Below, piece after piece: positions 1 to 12,200 of a stretch of DNA of 64,000 nucleotides (position 1 is the first letter of the stretch; the number at the start of each line of letters is the position of its first letter). A model generated the notes under the pieces. That model did no database searches. It saw nothing but the letters and a program-made list of their open reading frames with translations, and had not been told where the DNA came from. A program made the position numbers and the translations under genes. This DNA comes from Erpobdella octoculata (Eukaryota; Annelida; Clitellata; Hirudinida; Erpobdellidae). The DNA is taken from positions 32,513,432 through 32,577,431 of the forward strand of contig OZ022244.1 of assembly GCA_963978895.1 (NCBI GenBank), written 5' to 3'.

Positions 1-1417
1 GTAAAAACTAGCCCGTGGCATTGAAACAATTATAAATCATCGCTCTTCAACCGGATGAATTCTTTAAACGTTGCTTGTTTATCTTTTCTCGACAACTCCA
101 GGCAACAGCTGCTTCACTTTGCACTGGAAAGGAACCTACTCCGCCACGACGAACAGCTGGTGTCCTAATGACGCACGTCGTCACCCGCCCGACTCTCCGA
201 CTGCTCTCCAGTTTTTTTCGGTGATTGAAGCTTTCGTATCTCGTTCCCATCTCTTTTCTCATCTACGCTCTCTCGACCGCTACGCTCTGAAGCATGTGTG
301 GCTTCGTCGTGCAGGAATTTGGTATCGTTTTTTAGAATGTGTTCGTCTCGCGTCCGATTCATACGTACGTGTTTGTGTGTGTGCGTGTTCGAGTGTGCGT
401 ACACGTAGAAGATATAACTTTTTAGTCTTTTTTGTTGCTTCCTCATCCTTTTTTCAAAAGATCGTTAGGAAAATTTTTTCATCACTGGATTTATTCGTTT
501 GTATTTTTTTTATTACTTTTTTGATATTTCTCATAAAATTAATTTGCACTTGATTTTCGAATTTGTTACGTACACTTCTCTCATATTGGAATCATTCGAG
601 TACGTCAGTAAAACGAGAGTACGCCCCCGATGATTTCTTCTTCTTCTGTGTTCGATTGCTATTACCGGTGGCGTGAGGAAGCGGTCGGAACTTTTAATAG
701 GGGCATATTTTAAGAAAAAAATGTAGGTTGATTACATCTTAACCCACCCCAGACATCGACATTTTTTCGGGAAAAGGAGATTAGGTTTCACCCCATCGAT
801 CGACTTTTTTGGAGATACCCGCCTCGAGCGGCCGAAACCCCCCCCCCCGCTACGTCACTGATTATTAAAATTTCAAGAATATTCTAATCGAGAGACAAAG
901 AGAGAAAAGGTAAGTAAGTCTTTTTCAATAGAATTATGACAAACGACATCGCGACAATAATGACAAACGCTGCGACGTCACGAATGAGTTATGGAAAAAA
1001 ATAACAAAACAAATAGACGTCAAGTAAGTAATTTCGGAATGTTAAGTGTCGAGACGATTCAAAACGGATTGAGGAATCAGAATAATACACAAATCTTTAT
1101 GAAAAAAAATCAAACGATGAGGAAAAAATTACAAATTCGAACGAAAAAAACCAGGGTCGACGAGATGTCATCAAGCTGGTAAGAAAAAAAGCCGTGCGGA
1201 AAATGCAAGGAGCGGTCGGTCGGTCGCGGGTGACCCGAGGAAGAAGTCACGCCGTCGGATCGTAATATCGTGGTGCTGTAACTGAGATTTGTAGCGACGA
1301 AGAACACGTTGCGTGCATGAGATGACACGTAAATACCACAAACAAACAAAAAATCTGTAACAAACAACGATTAAAAAAAACGCTTTCGTAAATTTACAAC
1401 GAGCTTAATAACGTAAT
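1..1417. other. Intergenic sequence, no gene recognised
   Basis: I see no gene here. A 160-codon open frame lies at 71-553 on the plus strand, but it has no family resemblance and is rich in Phe, Ser and Arg. The stretch next to 1418 probably holds the 3' UTR of the minus-strand GH65 gene. A C-run lies near 840. Confidence 0.5.
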
Positions 1418-4400
1418 TCACACGCGATCGACAAATCCCTGCTGGACTACGGCGCACTTGCCCGACGTTACGCTGACTTGTACATCCAGGTCTAACTTTT
1501 GAGCGTTTTTGTTTTTGAACTCGACCAGATAGAGCTGCACCGGCCGGTCTTCGGCCTGCCGCGGGGAAGCGGTGACCATGACGGAAATCTCGGCTTTCTT
1601 CACGACGACGTTCAAACTGCGACCCAGGTAGTCGACCCCGACGAAGTGCAGGACGTCCGAGTCGCGCGGAAGCGTCGGATGGATGACCAGCATGTTTTCA
1701 AGGAATCGGAATCCACCGTAGCCGAAGACGACCGACTGGAGAAGGCTGCCCATGCCGGAGAGGTGGTTCGGATTCAGCTTGTTGCTTCGCGATATGGTAG
1801 TCCAAGTCTGAAGAAAAAAGTCATTGATCTTTCACACGTGGCCATGAGAAACAAGATATTAGGTGCAAAAAAACTAAATATTACCCTAATTTTAGGATTT
1901 ATTTTATAATTTGATGATATAAATAATTATATCAAAAATCATTCTATTCATTAATAATTCAAATAAACAATCTAAGTCAGAAAAAAGTCGATCTTTCATG
2001 CAACCATGAGAAATGAGATGCAAAAAAACTGAATATTAACCTAATTGTAGGATTCATTTTATAATTTAATTATATCAAAAACGATTATAGTAAATATTGA
2101 TTAATAATTCGAATAAACAATCCTAATAATAATAACCTGGAACGGTCTGGTATGGTGAGACATTAAAGTCTTCAACATGGAATCCCCTTGTATTTTTTGA
2201 CCCAATTCCAACCAGTTGATGGATAGAAGCGCTTTGCTCATCGGAGACGATTTGTGGTCCAAAATCTTCAGCGATCGAAGAGAACAAAACGATTTACGTG
2301 TAAATTTGTGTAAATATACCATTTAAATTAAAATTTTTAGCAATAGATTAATTATTTAGCTCATAGTCCTATACACTGGGCGTTTTAAAACTCAGATATA
2401 GGAAATACCAAAGTACTTCTGGTCACAATTTGACCTCTGGAGTTATACGTAAATTATGCACATTAAAAATGCTATAAAACTATTACCAAATAAAAATGTG
2501 TGAAAAATCAATGCTGAATAGGAAATTAAGTCAACTTCATCAGATTATCTTGAACGACTGTTTATTTAAGCGACGACGAAGCACAAAGCAGGTCAAACAA
2601 AGCATCTCTCGGATTTAATACGCCGATAACCTTAATACCTCTCTGATAACCTTAATACCTCTCTGATAACCTTAATACCTCTCTGATAACCTTAATACCT
2701 CTCTGATAACCTTAATACCTCTCTGATAACCTTAATACCTCTCTGATAACCTTAATACCTCTCTGATAACCTTAATACCTCTCTGATAACCTTAATACCT
2801 CTCTGATAACCTTAATACCTTCCCGATAACCTTAATACTTGCCCAATGACGGAGCCCCTATCAGTATATAAGATTTCATGGAAATTCACGCAAAAGAAGC
2901 TTCTAACAACAACATACCCGAGCATAATACTGGAGATCGTTGGCAATGAATCGTTCTCTCGATATGTTCGTCATCAGTGGAAAGTTGTACATGAGTACGT
3001 CCGCTTCTCCGATGCTAACGGCCGATTCTGCCGAGCAAAACAAAAAATTTACGATATTTAACTTGTCGTCGGTAAAGACGGTGACGCTGTAGCAAAAAAA
3101 GGAGACTTCATTCCAGCTGCTACGACTCACCCGCCGCGTATCCGGAATACGGAGCGTGCAGCGAAGAGTTGATCTGAGGGAAAACGATATTTTCCGCATC
3201 CATCTTCCACGCTTGGTATTGTCCGCGCATCTTGGTGAGGTCGTACGGAAGCGACAGAGCATCTCTGATCAGCGCATTCCCCGACAAGGAATCGGAAACC
3301 AGGTCCAGAGTTTCGTCGATCGGCAGTTGATCTGAAAACGTCGTACGAAATTACATTGCATATCTCGTTGCTTTTTATTATACGAAATAGATTCAGTAGA
3401 CGACATTACATAGAAAAAAAAAAGAAAATCAAGGGCTTATATGTACAAAAATTTTTTTTTATAAAAAGACGTACACAACTTTTAAACAAAAAACAAATAT
3501 AATTCAATTCCCACAAAATCATTCACAACACATGAACACGTCATGCAAACACGTGCATACTAGATCTAACAACAAACGATCAGAAACTCCGAAGCCGACC
3601 CAAAACTCTGAATCGATCTCCGTCAACCGACAGTCGAGCGTGAAGAAAGTCGGCACCGTCGCGGACGATTGGCCACAGCGTCGCGTTGACGTACGTGTCG
3701 TTGGTTGCGTACACGTACTGACGGATGGCGTGCAGGACAGAGGCCGTCACGTACGGCGCTTTGAAGCATTTCCTCGTGTCTTTGCTGATTTCGATGCCTT
3801 GAAAATGGACGTATCAAAGATTAATATCAATTTTTTCGTATGCTTAATACAAACCAATGCGACGTCGGTGAGAACTTAGTTGGATATGAAAATCTCAAAG
3901 CAGTCATTGAATTAGAACGCTTACCTGTGAAATTTATTCTTACAATTCGATCAAGCACAACATTTGATACATTTAATTCTACGTAATGTACGCGTACAAT
4001 TTAATCCATTTAAAGTTTCTACATAATTTAGCGTAATATTTAATACATTTAAGCTTTCCATATAATTTGCATGTATATTTGACACATTTATACATTCTAC
4101 GTAATTTACGTGTAACATTTAATACATTTAAACTTTCTACATAATTTAGGGTAACATTTAACTTTCTATGTAATTTACATGTAACATTTAAACTTTTTAA
4201 GTAATTTAACTTACATTTAATACATTTAAACTTTCTAAGAATTTTAGTATAGCATTTAAACATTCTATGTGATTTAGTGTAACATTTCATTCAACGATTT
4301 CTTCTCTATTTATTAAAAACCAAACCGCCGGTCTCATTCTCGTTGAATGAAAGTTTACCAAATGACGAAAAAATGGCACGGAAAGTAATTATTACCGACT

Positions 4401-7400
4401 GAAGCCCCTTCGTACGGAAACACGAGCCCGTGCACGCTCATGTTCCTGGCGTTGGCGTAGGCGCCGGAAACCGTAGAATTTCGAGAGAAGAGAATCATCT
4501 TGGAGAGTTCTTGATGCATCGCAAGCATCGGAGGGAAGATGTACAATTCCTGGTCGGCTTTTATCCTTCCGCCTTTGTACTGCGGGAGAATTATTAAAAA
4601 TTATATGAATGGAGAAACTGTCCTCCTCATCCTACCCTGGCCCCCGTATGTTTTTTCGGAACCATTTAATTCTGCAGATCCACGCCAGTGGCATAGAGTG
4701 GGTTACAGCTGCCCAAGACGGAAACCTAAAAAACTTGATGAAAAGGAAAAGTTAAATTTAATCGACTTTTTTTCTCAAAATTTTCCCTCCCCCTCTGAAG
4801 TGTTGGCTGGACCGCCCCCTATGCCACTAACTCAAACCATACCAGGGACAGTAAAATAGCATCAATCTTTTTTCCCTCAAGTAATAACAACGGGATATAT
4901 AATCCTGCAGATTTCGAAACAAAAAAATGAAAACCGAAACGAACGTAGTCCGCATTTCCAAACGGCAATCCGGAAGGGCTCAGTCCGACGAATCTGCTGT
5001 CGTTGAATCGGAGAGGAATGTTACTGAGAATGTAATAGAAACTCGCATAGATGGACCTGGAAAGATCGACGTCGCCTTCCAAATCTATACGACCTTTCGC
5101 CCAAAGTTCCGACCAACCTTTCAGATGTTCGGTGTAGAGGTCGTCTCTCGCCACTAAGAGTCTTCGGGCTGCGTCAAAAAATGTCAGTGAAATTTTTCAT
5201 AAGAAGTTCCACGGCGGTCTTACTCGACTGAATCGGGCTTAAATCTTGGTCCTCGAGAACCAGTGGTTTAAAAAAAAAAAAGCATACTTTATAAGAAACA
5301 AAAAACCCTTCTCAAACCTTCTTCGTAGTGGCGTTCCACTTCGTCGAGACTGAAGGCGTACACCGTCACGAAAACCCACTTGCATCTCAGAAAATCTTTC
5401 GGGGGTTTGAGTTCCGAGGGGACGTGATCGTACATGACGTGGACCTCCAGGTTGGATAGGTCGTCGCTTTCCGGGGCGTTTAATATGCCCACTTTGTAGC
5501 TGGCGTTCGGTGAAATTGTTAAAAAAAAAATAATAAAATTTTCTTTTCCCATGGAGCAGAAAAGGTTTAATAATTCATAATTACAAGGGTTCTCTACCAA
5601 TCTCTTTGCTCTGTTTTTCCAGAAAAAGATTTGATCAGAGAAAAGCTGATCCTTAAGGTAAATAAAAGGTGCCCCATCAAAATGACTTTAGAAAAAAAAT
5701 TCCGACAATATAGTCCTCTACAAAAAAGCCACAACATTAGCGACCGACCCATGATGTCGAGGCCCTTTTGAACGGGGTCACCTAAACAAAAAGATGAATA
5801 ACATATACATAAATATTCAATGAAATACGCGCACCTGACTTCTTGATACTTCGGCTGCCGGATCTTGAACGTGAAATCCTGATTGTCCTGCCACTTATTC
5901 AGCTGTATCTTAAGGACGACTGGTTCGACGACTTTAGACTTCCTCTCGTAGTCGACTTCCGTCACGAGCAGGTTGACGAGCGTCCTGTGGGCGTAGATCC
6001 TCTGAGTGAAAGAGTGGAGGTTGCTCGACGACGTCTCGCTGTAAACACCTGTCGACGGATGGAAATGATAAAAAAAAAACGGTTTACAGGTGTGCGAGTA
6101 AAGCTGACGGTCAGAAAGTAATAACGGTGTAAAAATTTCAATTTTTTTTTTACATAACCAATAGATTCACTAGACGAATTTATTTCAAGAATACATTGCA
6201 TTGGAAAAAAGAAAATCAACAGCTATATATGTGTACAAAACAAACTTCATAAACAAAGAAGTAATTAATAATAATAATAATAATGATAATAATAATAATA
6301 ATTAACAATAATAATAACAATATTAATCATAATAATAATAAATCGGACCAGTAGAAACGTCGAGCTGATGGCTTCTGGAAAAATTGACGACAGGAAACGT
6401 GGAAGAAACGTTGAACGAAGCAGTAGACGGGATTCCGGCTCTGTGTATTTCTACGTGTTTCCCGTTGTAAACGCTGTTTACGTGAACCTGCTTGCTGTGA
6501 ACCACGGTGCCCAGAAAACCGTTTGCCAGGTTCGGTCTCAGGTGCAACTTCTTGGGAAAGCTAAAGTGAATAATTTAAAAAAAAAAAAATTCAAACTTAT
6601 GTGACTTTTTATCATGTAAATAGGTTTTATTGTAATTAGTATAGCATTTCTCTAGCGGGATTAATATCCCTTTCAAATGTCCTACATGATTTACTTTTTT
6701 TTAGGTTGATATTATTTCTGTTCTGATTTTGGTTTTTTGTGAATAAATGTTTAGTCTTTAAAAATAAAATTTAAAAAACGATAAAAAACAACGCAAAGAA
6801 ACCTCTGAGTTCTAACCTCTTCGAAGTGAAAACGTACTGATCCCGAGGTATATAAGTTGGAAAAGGATTCGGGTTATCGTGGGTGACCCCGACCACAGAA
6901 GCGGCTGCATTGTGTATCAATACGTACGGTCCTTCGTCGGATCCGGACCACGTTCCGCCTTTCTCCACATTTCCGTTAAGGTGATCGTTCAAGGGTCTTT
7001 TGCGATTCGAAGAAGAAGGAACCTGCGATGCTGATCTCGACTGGTTCAGCAGAACGTTTGATTGTTTCCTCGGTATCGCTATGGCATCTTTAAAATAAGG
7101 TTCTCTTCTGAACGTCGCTTCCTCGTTTTGGCCGGTGGGCGTAGTAAACTTTCCGAAATCGCTTCTTAAGAAGGTTACCCTCTCGGGCGTGTCGATTTTC
7201 TTTCTATATTTATTACTCGCATGATATTCTACGTAATCTAATGAGTTATCTGACTCTTCAGGTTCCTCAATATTATTAAATTTATTATTATTATTACTGT
7301 TTTCATTATTATTATTATTGTTGTTGTTGTTATTCTTCTGAATCACAGAGTCAATTTTTCCAGGTTTGGCGAGAGGTGGCGCTACCAGCTTCACCAACTC

Positions 7401-7694
7401 TTCTGCATCATAATTTAAAGTAGTAGTGTCAGACAAAGCACCATCCGGTGGGCGTTGCTTTGATTTTGTCCGTGGAAAATCGTAATTTACTTCACTTTGA
7501 CCAAACTGACCTATCTTAACTTTGACTTTTCTATTTTGATTGAAGCTCGAAGAAAGCGAACCACCACCACCACCACCTGCTGATGTTGTGTCATTCGCGG
7601 CGGGAACGTTTGACGACCAGTAAATTAACCAGACAACGGCAAATACCAAGAAAAGTGGAACAATCAACCGAATCTTTTTCAATTTCAAATTCAT
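1418..7694 (-). CDS. Membrane-anchored GH65 glucosidase, PGGHG/ATHL1-like
   Basis: Eleven exons on the minus strand: 6817-7694, 6349-6560, 5835-6048, 5318-5499, 4945-5168, 4396-4579, 3600-3797, 3131-3331, 2918-3027, 2137-2265, 1418-1807. They join in frame to 973 codons. Vertebrate PGGHG removes glucose from glucosyl-galactosyl-hydroxylysine of collagen. Matching blocks run through the whole protein: RIYAHRTLVNLL near residue 385, ADQELYIFP at 578-586, the region around E704, GEADVLMYNFP, SPMSKALLSINWLELG, and GMGSLLQSVVFGYGGFRF near the C terminus. Unlike human PGGHG (about 737 residues, no anchor), exon 1 encodes a short basic start, one hydrophobic segment at about residues 9-27, then a roughly 265-residue linker rich in Gly, Asn and Ser with an Asn run. 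This predicts a type II membrane protein facing the secretory lumen or outside. Of the three catalytic carboxylates I recall for human PGGHG, equivalents of D301 (D579) and E430 (E704) are present, but E574 aligns with T848. It may therefore be weak or inactive. Family call is firm; activity is uncertain. Confidence 0.88.
2623..2842. repeat. 20-bp minisatellite in GH65 intron
   Basis: About eleven near-perfect head-to-tail copies of a 20-bp unit that starts GATAACCTTAATACC. It lies in the intron between the exons at 2137-2265 and 2918-3027. There are no spacers, so it is not a CRISPR array. Confidence 0.95.
3985..4285. repeat. Degenerate ~40-bp tandem repeat in GH65 intron
   Basis: Imperfect repeats built around ACATTTAATACATTTAAACT followed by variants of TTCTACATAATTTA. 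It lies in the intron between the exons at 3600-3797 and 4396-4579. Confidence 0.8.
4686..4829. mobile_element. Short MITE-like element with inverted ends, in GH65 intron
   Basis: About 144 bp bounded by CAGTGGCATAG at the left and its near-complement CTATGCCACTA at the right. Size and terminal inverted repeats suggest a non-autonomous DNA transposon, hAT-like by its ends. I found no clear target-site duplication. Confidence 0.5.
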
Positions 7695-8094
7695 TCTGCT
7701 AAATTCCTCTTACATCGTCAAAAGATCTGAAATACAAAACATAAACACAGGCGAGTTAACTCTGGTGACGATGGAAAGCCATCTGGTTTTTTAATGTTTT
7801 AAATAATAAAAATCAAACATGATCACAAATGTAATAAATTCTATTGCAAAATAAAAAAAAATAAAAATAAAATAGATTTTCACTCCTGATTGATGAAATG
7901 AGAAATGTTTTCGTCTGACCTCTGGCGTCCGCAGTTACTACAGGCTTTCTTCAGGTTTTAAGTTGGGTTCGAAAAATTTCTGTCGAGTTTTGATTTCCAA
8001 ATCTAATCTCGAGGGCTTTCACAATCGCATTGCTATCATCTTTGTCCAAAATGTGCCACCACACAAAGAGGGGAGGGGTGGCCATTGCTGGATG

Positions 8095-8780
8095 CAGGGG
8101 CGGCGCCAGGAATTTTGTTCTGGGGGGGTCCAAAATGTCCAAGGACAAGTTGAAGTATATATATATATATATATATGGTTCATAGTCCTTTATCCATTTT
8201 GTTAAAAACTGAAATAGAACTATGTAAGAAATAAATACTGAAGTATTTACACCAGCAGAACACAATTTAGTCGTGTTTTTTCTAGTTTATCTAGGTTTGT
8301 TACTGGCAAAGCAAAGTTCAAATATAAATGGAAAAATGTAAGTTGTTGTTATTATAGTTTTTTCAAAAATTAAAATTTATTCAACTAACACGAATTAAGA
8401 GTTCAAAAAACAAACGAAGCTAATAAAATTATTATTCAATAATACCATTAAGTACTTAACTGTAAACGAAAAACAGTGAACTATCATCAATAAACATTGA
8501 ATCATCATAAAACTATACAGAATGTTTAAGAAAAACTACTATAATATAGTTAAACTCCATGCAGCAAAAACATAGTTTGAAAAAAGGAAGAAAGCCCGCC
8601 GCAGGCGAAAATTTTTTTTGACTATTTTTAGTCTACAGTCTGATTAATCCAATAAGATTCAAATACCCCCCCCCCCCCTAGTAAAAAAAAGTTTTTGGAT
8701 TTGCAAAAATCTCATGGGTGGCACCTGTCGGAGCTGGGGGGGTCCGGACCCCTGGACCCCCCCGCCCAGCGCCGCGCCTG
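8095..8780. mobile_element. Non-autonomous hAT-like DNA transposon with 8-bp TSD
   Basis: A 686-bp element starting CAGGGGCGGCGCC and ending with its imperfect complement (AGCGCCGCGCCTG). It is flanked by GCTGGATG on the left (8087-8094) and GCAGGATG on the right (8781-8788), an 8-bp target duplication with one mismatch, as expected for hAT. G- and C-runs next to the ends are also typical of hAT-derived MITEs. The interior has no transposase frame and includes an (AT)n run at about 8156-8176. It lies between the GH65 and B56 genes. Confidence 0.72.
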
Positions 8781-8994
8781 GCAGGATGGCCCCCATAAAA
8801 CGCCAGTGCGAGAAGCTGTTATTATATACCACTTTTAAAGGACAATATAATTTGTTTGTTTTGAAAGGGCCAGGGGGCGGTTTTGCTCATCAGGCCTAAA
8901 CTAGCCAAAGGTTATAATTAGACGATTGTTGAGCTTCTTTTATTCTCGTAACTGTAAGTTTATCCAATACTTGGCAATACTCGACTTAACTTTC

Positions 8995-9127
<133 letters not shown>

Positions 9128-9264
9128 CTCTGCTTCAACGATTGAGAAAAACCTCATCAACGAAATACACAGAGTATATAACTACAATTTTATTTAAAAA
9201 AAACACAAACTAACCGATCAACTACGTTCGAGTTAAAAAAAATCAAAAGCTTAACGAATGTTAT

Positions 9265-12200
9265 CTACAGCCCGAAACTTTGGTCTTTGAAATGTGATTT
9301 GACTGATTTCTTGAGCAGACGACTCTTAATTTCATCGCTGGTTCTGTGGCTATGATATGATGAAAGAAGCTGACTGAATTTCTTCCATATCTCTTCGTAT
9401 ACTGCAAGTCGAGGCAAAGAAGGAATGTTAACCGGAGAATTCTCGAAAAACATCGACTGCCTTTCCAGTGTAGTGTTATAAACCGAAACCGAATTGAGAG
9501 TCGATTGGTTACTCCACAAGCTGGAAATGTCAGAAATGGTAAGTTCAGTCGCGGTGTGTAAAGATGTCATTGTAGACGCATGCTCGAAATCTGAAACAGG
9601 AGGCGTGTCTTTTTCTTCTATACTTCCCCCCTCGGTTTCTTCGTCCTCTGATCTGTCTACCAGGCTTCGACTGGGAGTTTTGACATCTTTCGTTTCTGCT
9701 TCTTGAGCCGCCGTTTCTTGTTCTTGAGAGACGAAGATTTCCGCCTGACCGGCACCGGGGGGCAGTTGGATCTTTGGACTTTCTGGAAAGATTATAAACT
9801 TATTATTTTCTGAAATTTTTATCAACTCAAATTCTTCTTCGACGAGAATTTTCTTCTGAACGGGAACGCGTTTCAAAAAAGGTTTTCTTCTCTCTTCGAT
9901 TAAATCGATGGTTTTCCAGATATTTATCCAAGAGGTTCTCTGTTTTTCAGCTCTGGGGAAAAAAACAACAAAAAAACACAAATAAATTTTAAAAAAATAA
10001 ACTTAAAAATTAAAATGTCATCAGAAAATTTTTCAACGTTCAAATGACCTTAACCCTAACCCTAACCCTGACTCAAATGTTTTTATAGCTTTTTTTTTTA
10101 AATTATTTGTTCCTTGCTTAAAAATTAAATTCAAACCCACAAAAAAAAAACAAAATGTCACGACATAAAAAAGTATTCATCGACGACTAACCTATCGACT
10201 TCAGCAGCATTTTTGCAAACCGGTGTCAAAGAGGAGTCTTTCACTTGGAACTGATACTTTTTCAAGATTATGTTGACCCGCGAAAGGTCGGGGTTATTGG
10301 GGTCAAAGGAGGCTTTGCTGAGTGCCGGGAGAATGAGGGGGACGGTTTCTGGGGAGTGTTTATGAACCAGAGAGCAGATGTTAGTGTTGTGCAGTAAGTC
10401 TATAACGGCTTCGGTAACCTGTGAATTAATTATTGTACGAAATTGTATAATAATAATAATAATTATTATTATTAAAAACGACAAGTTATATAGCGCCGTG
10501 TGCAGCAGAAGTTGCTTAAATGGCGCTTGTAGAGTAGAGAGTGAAAAAAAACTTGTATTAAACAAAAACACAACTGACCACATAATCCCATCAAAACTTT
10601 CAGATTGCGAAAGAGAACAAATGAGTTAAACATCATTAAATTAAAATGAATTGAAAGTAGTGTATTACTAAATGGAAAGCCATTTATAAAATAGAGTTTT
10701 ATTCCTAAAATGCATGGGTTTTATCCAACCACAAACATTTTGTATCTAGGTATGCCCCTATTTCTCCCATGTCGATTTTACCATTGTTTACGCTACTTTG
10801 ACTTATGTCAAACAATAAACGTTTCGAAATATAATTAAATAAATGTTTATATAAAAATGGGACAAACTGACTTTAAGCCCCTTTCTATATTTTTAAGCAC
10901 CAGATTTCAAATTTATTGATGGATTGAATTGAAACATTTGGAGCTTCAAGCATCTTAGCTTAGTTATATAATAATATACTGTAATATACTATAATATAAT
11001 ATAACTTATTTTTTATTTTAAACTGTAATTTAAAAATACCCTTTTATCTATTTAATTCGACTTTGATTATAAATAACTTAAAATCGATAATTCTCGGCCC
11101 GATATAAAGCGCTATACAAATATCCCATGACGTCACTAAACTTATAATGTATAAAAGTTAACAGAAATTACAAAGTAGTTTGAATCAGTCATTGATTTCT
11201 CCAGTTGTCTGAAGAGCGGATCCATTATTTCAACAAACTCGTTATCTTTAATGTCTGTCAGTAAATCGTTCAGTTCTTTTAGAAATAGTATCTGAGAATG
11301 AAAATGAAAATATAAAAACGCGTAATAAAATGAATAAATTATTCTGTTCAAGAAAATATTTAGGTGTAGTTGTTGTTTTTTTTTTGAACATAATTTTAAG
11401 ACACTATTTTATAACAACTGACTTGCTTCTCAGAAGACGTTTTTGGCCAGTACCTCACCATTGCTTGGATGAGCTGCAGAAAATTTAAAATATTACATAA
11501 AAACCAAAAAATGTCCGTGATTTATTTATTTAATTTATTAATTTATTTATTTATTTGTTTATTTATTATCGAATGGAGGACAATGGCCACTTGCCAGTTT
11601 GGTAAAGAAAAATACGGACGTATCAGATATGGTTGAAGAAACAGAAAAGTAGCACAAATATTAAATAACAAAAGAAAAATAAATGTAAAACATAAAAAAT
11701 AAATAACATAAACGTATGGAGAACATTAAATGGTGACAAAATGTTGTCACTAATGAAGCGCTAAGCATTGGCTATTAGATAAGCTGCACTTGATTTAAAG
11801 TCATTCACCTTTGAAAAAGTCATTGAGTGTGATTATTAAACGCAAAAATTGTCTATGGCTGTATGAAGTATGGTAGGGCAAAATTATCAATAGCTAGTGA
11901 ATTTTATTCCATGACTTTGAACAACAAGAACAATTTTTCTAATAATTTTTTTTTTAAATTCATTTTTAGAAGTAAAATTACAATTTAAATTAATTTTTCT
12001 TACATTGCTGTAGAGAGAACAATCTTTGAGTAGAAATTCATACAAACAATCTACATACTGAAACAAACATAAAAATAAATTTTTTTAGATAAAATAAGAA
12101 ATTGGCACTATACGATATTTATTATATACTTATGGCAATTGCATACTATTTGTAGGTGATAGTTTTTTATAAACAGGAAAACGGGGGGAGGGGGGATATT

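Noticed and set aside
71..553. 160-codon plus-strand open frame
   Set aside because: No family resemblance, low-complexity Phe/Ser/Arg composition, no splice context.
2623..2842. CRISPR-like array
   Set aside because: Units are directly adjacent with no unique spacers, in an animal intron. It is a minisatellite.
4539..4859. 106-codon plus-strand frame in the GH65 region
   Set aside because: Overlaps a GH65 exon on the other strand and a MITE-like element.
5752..5784. A possible 33-bp extra GH65 exon with good splice sites
   Set aside because: Including it gives an immediate stop in the required phase. Skipping it joins exons 5835-6048 and 5318-5499 perfectly in frame and matches the family.
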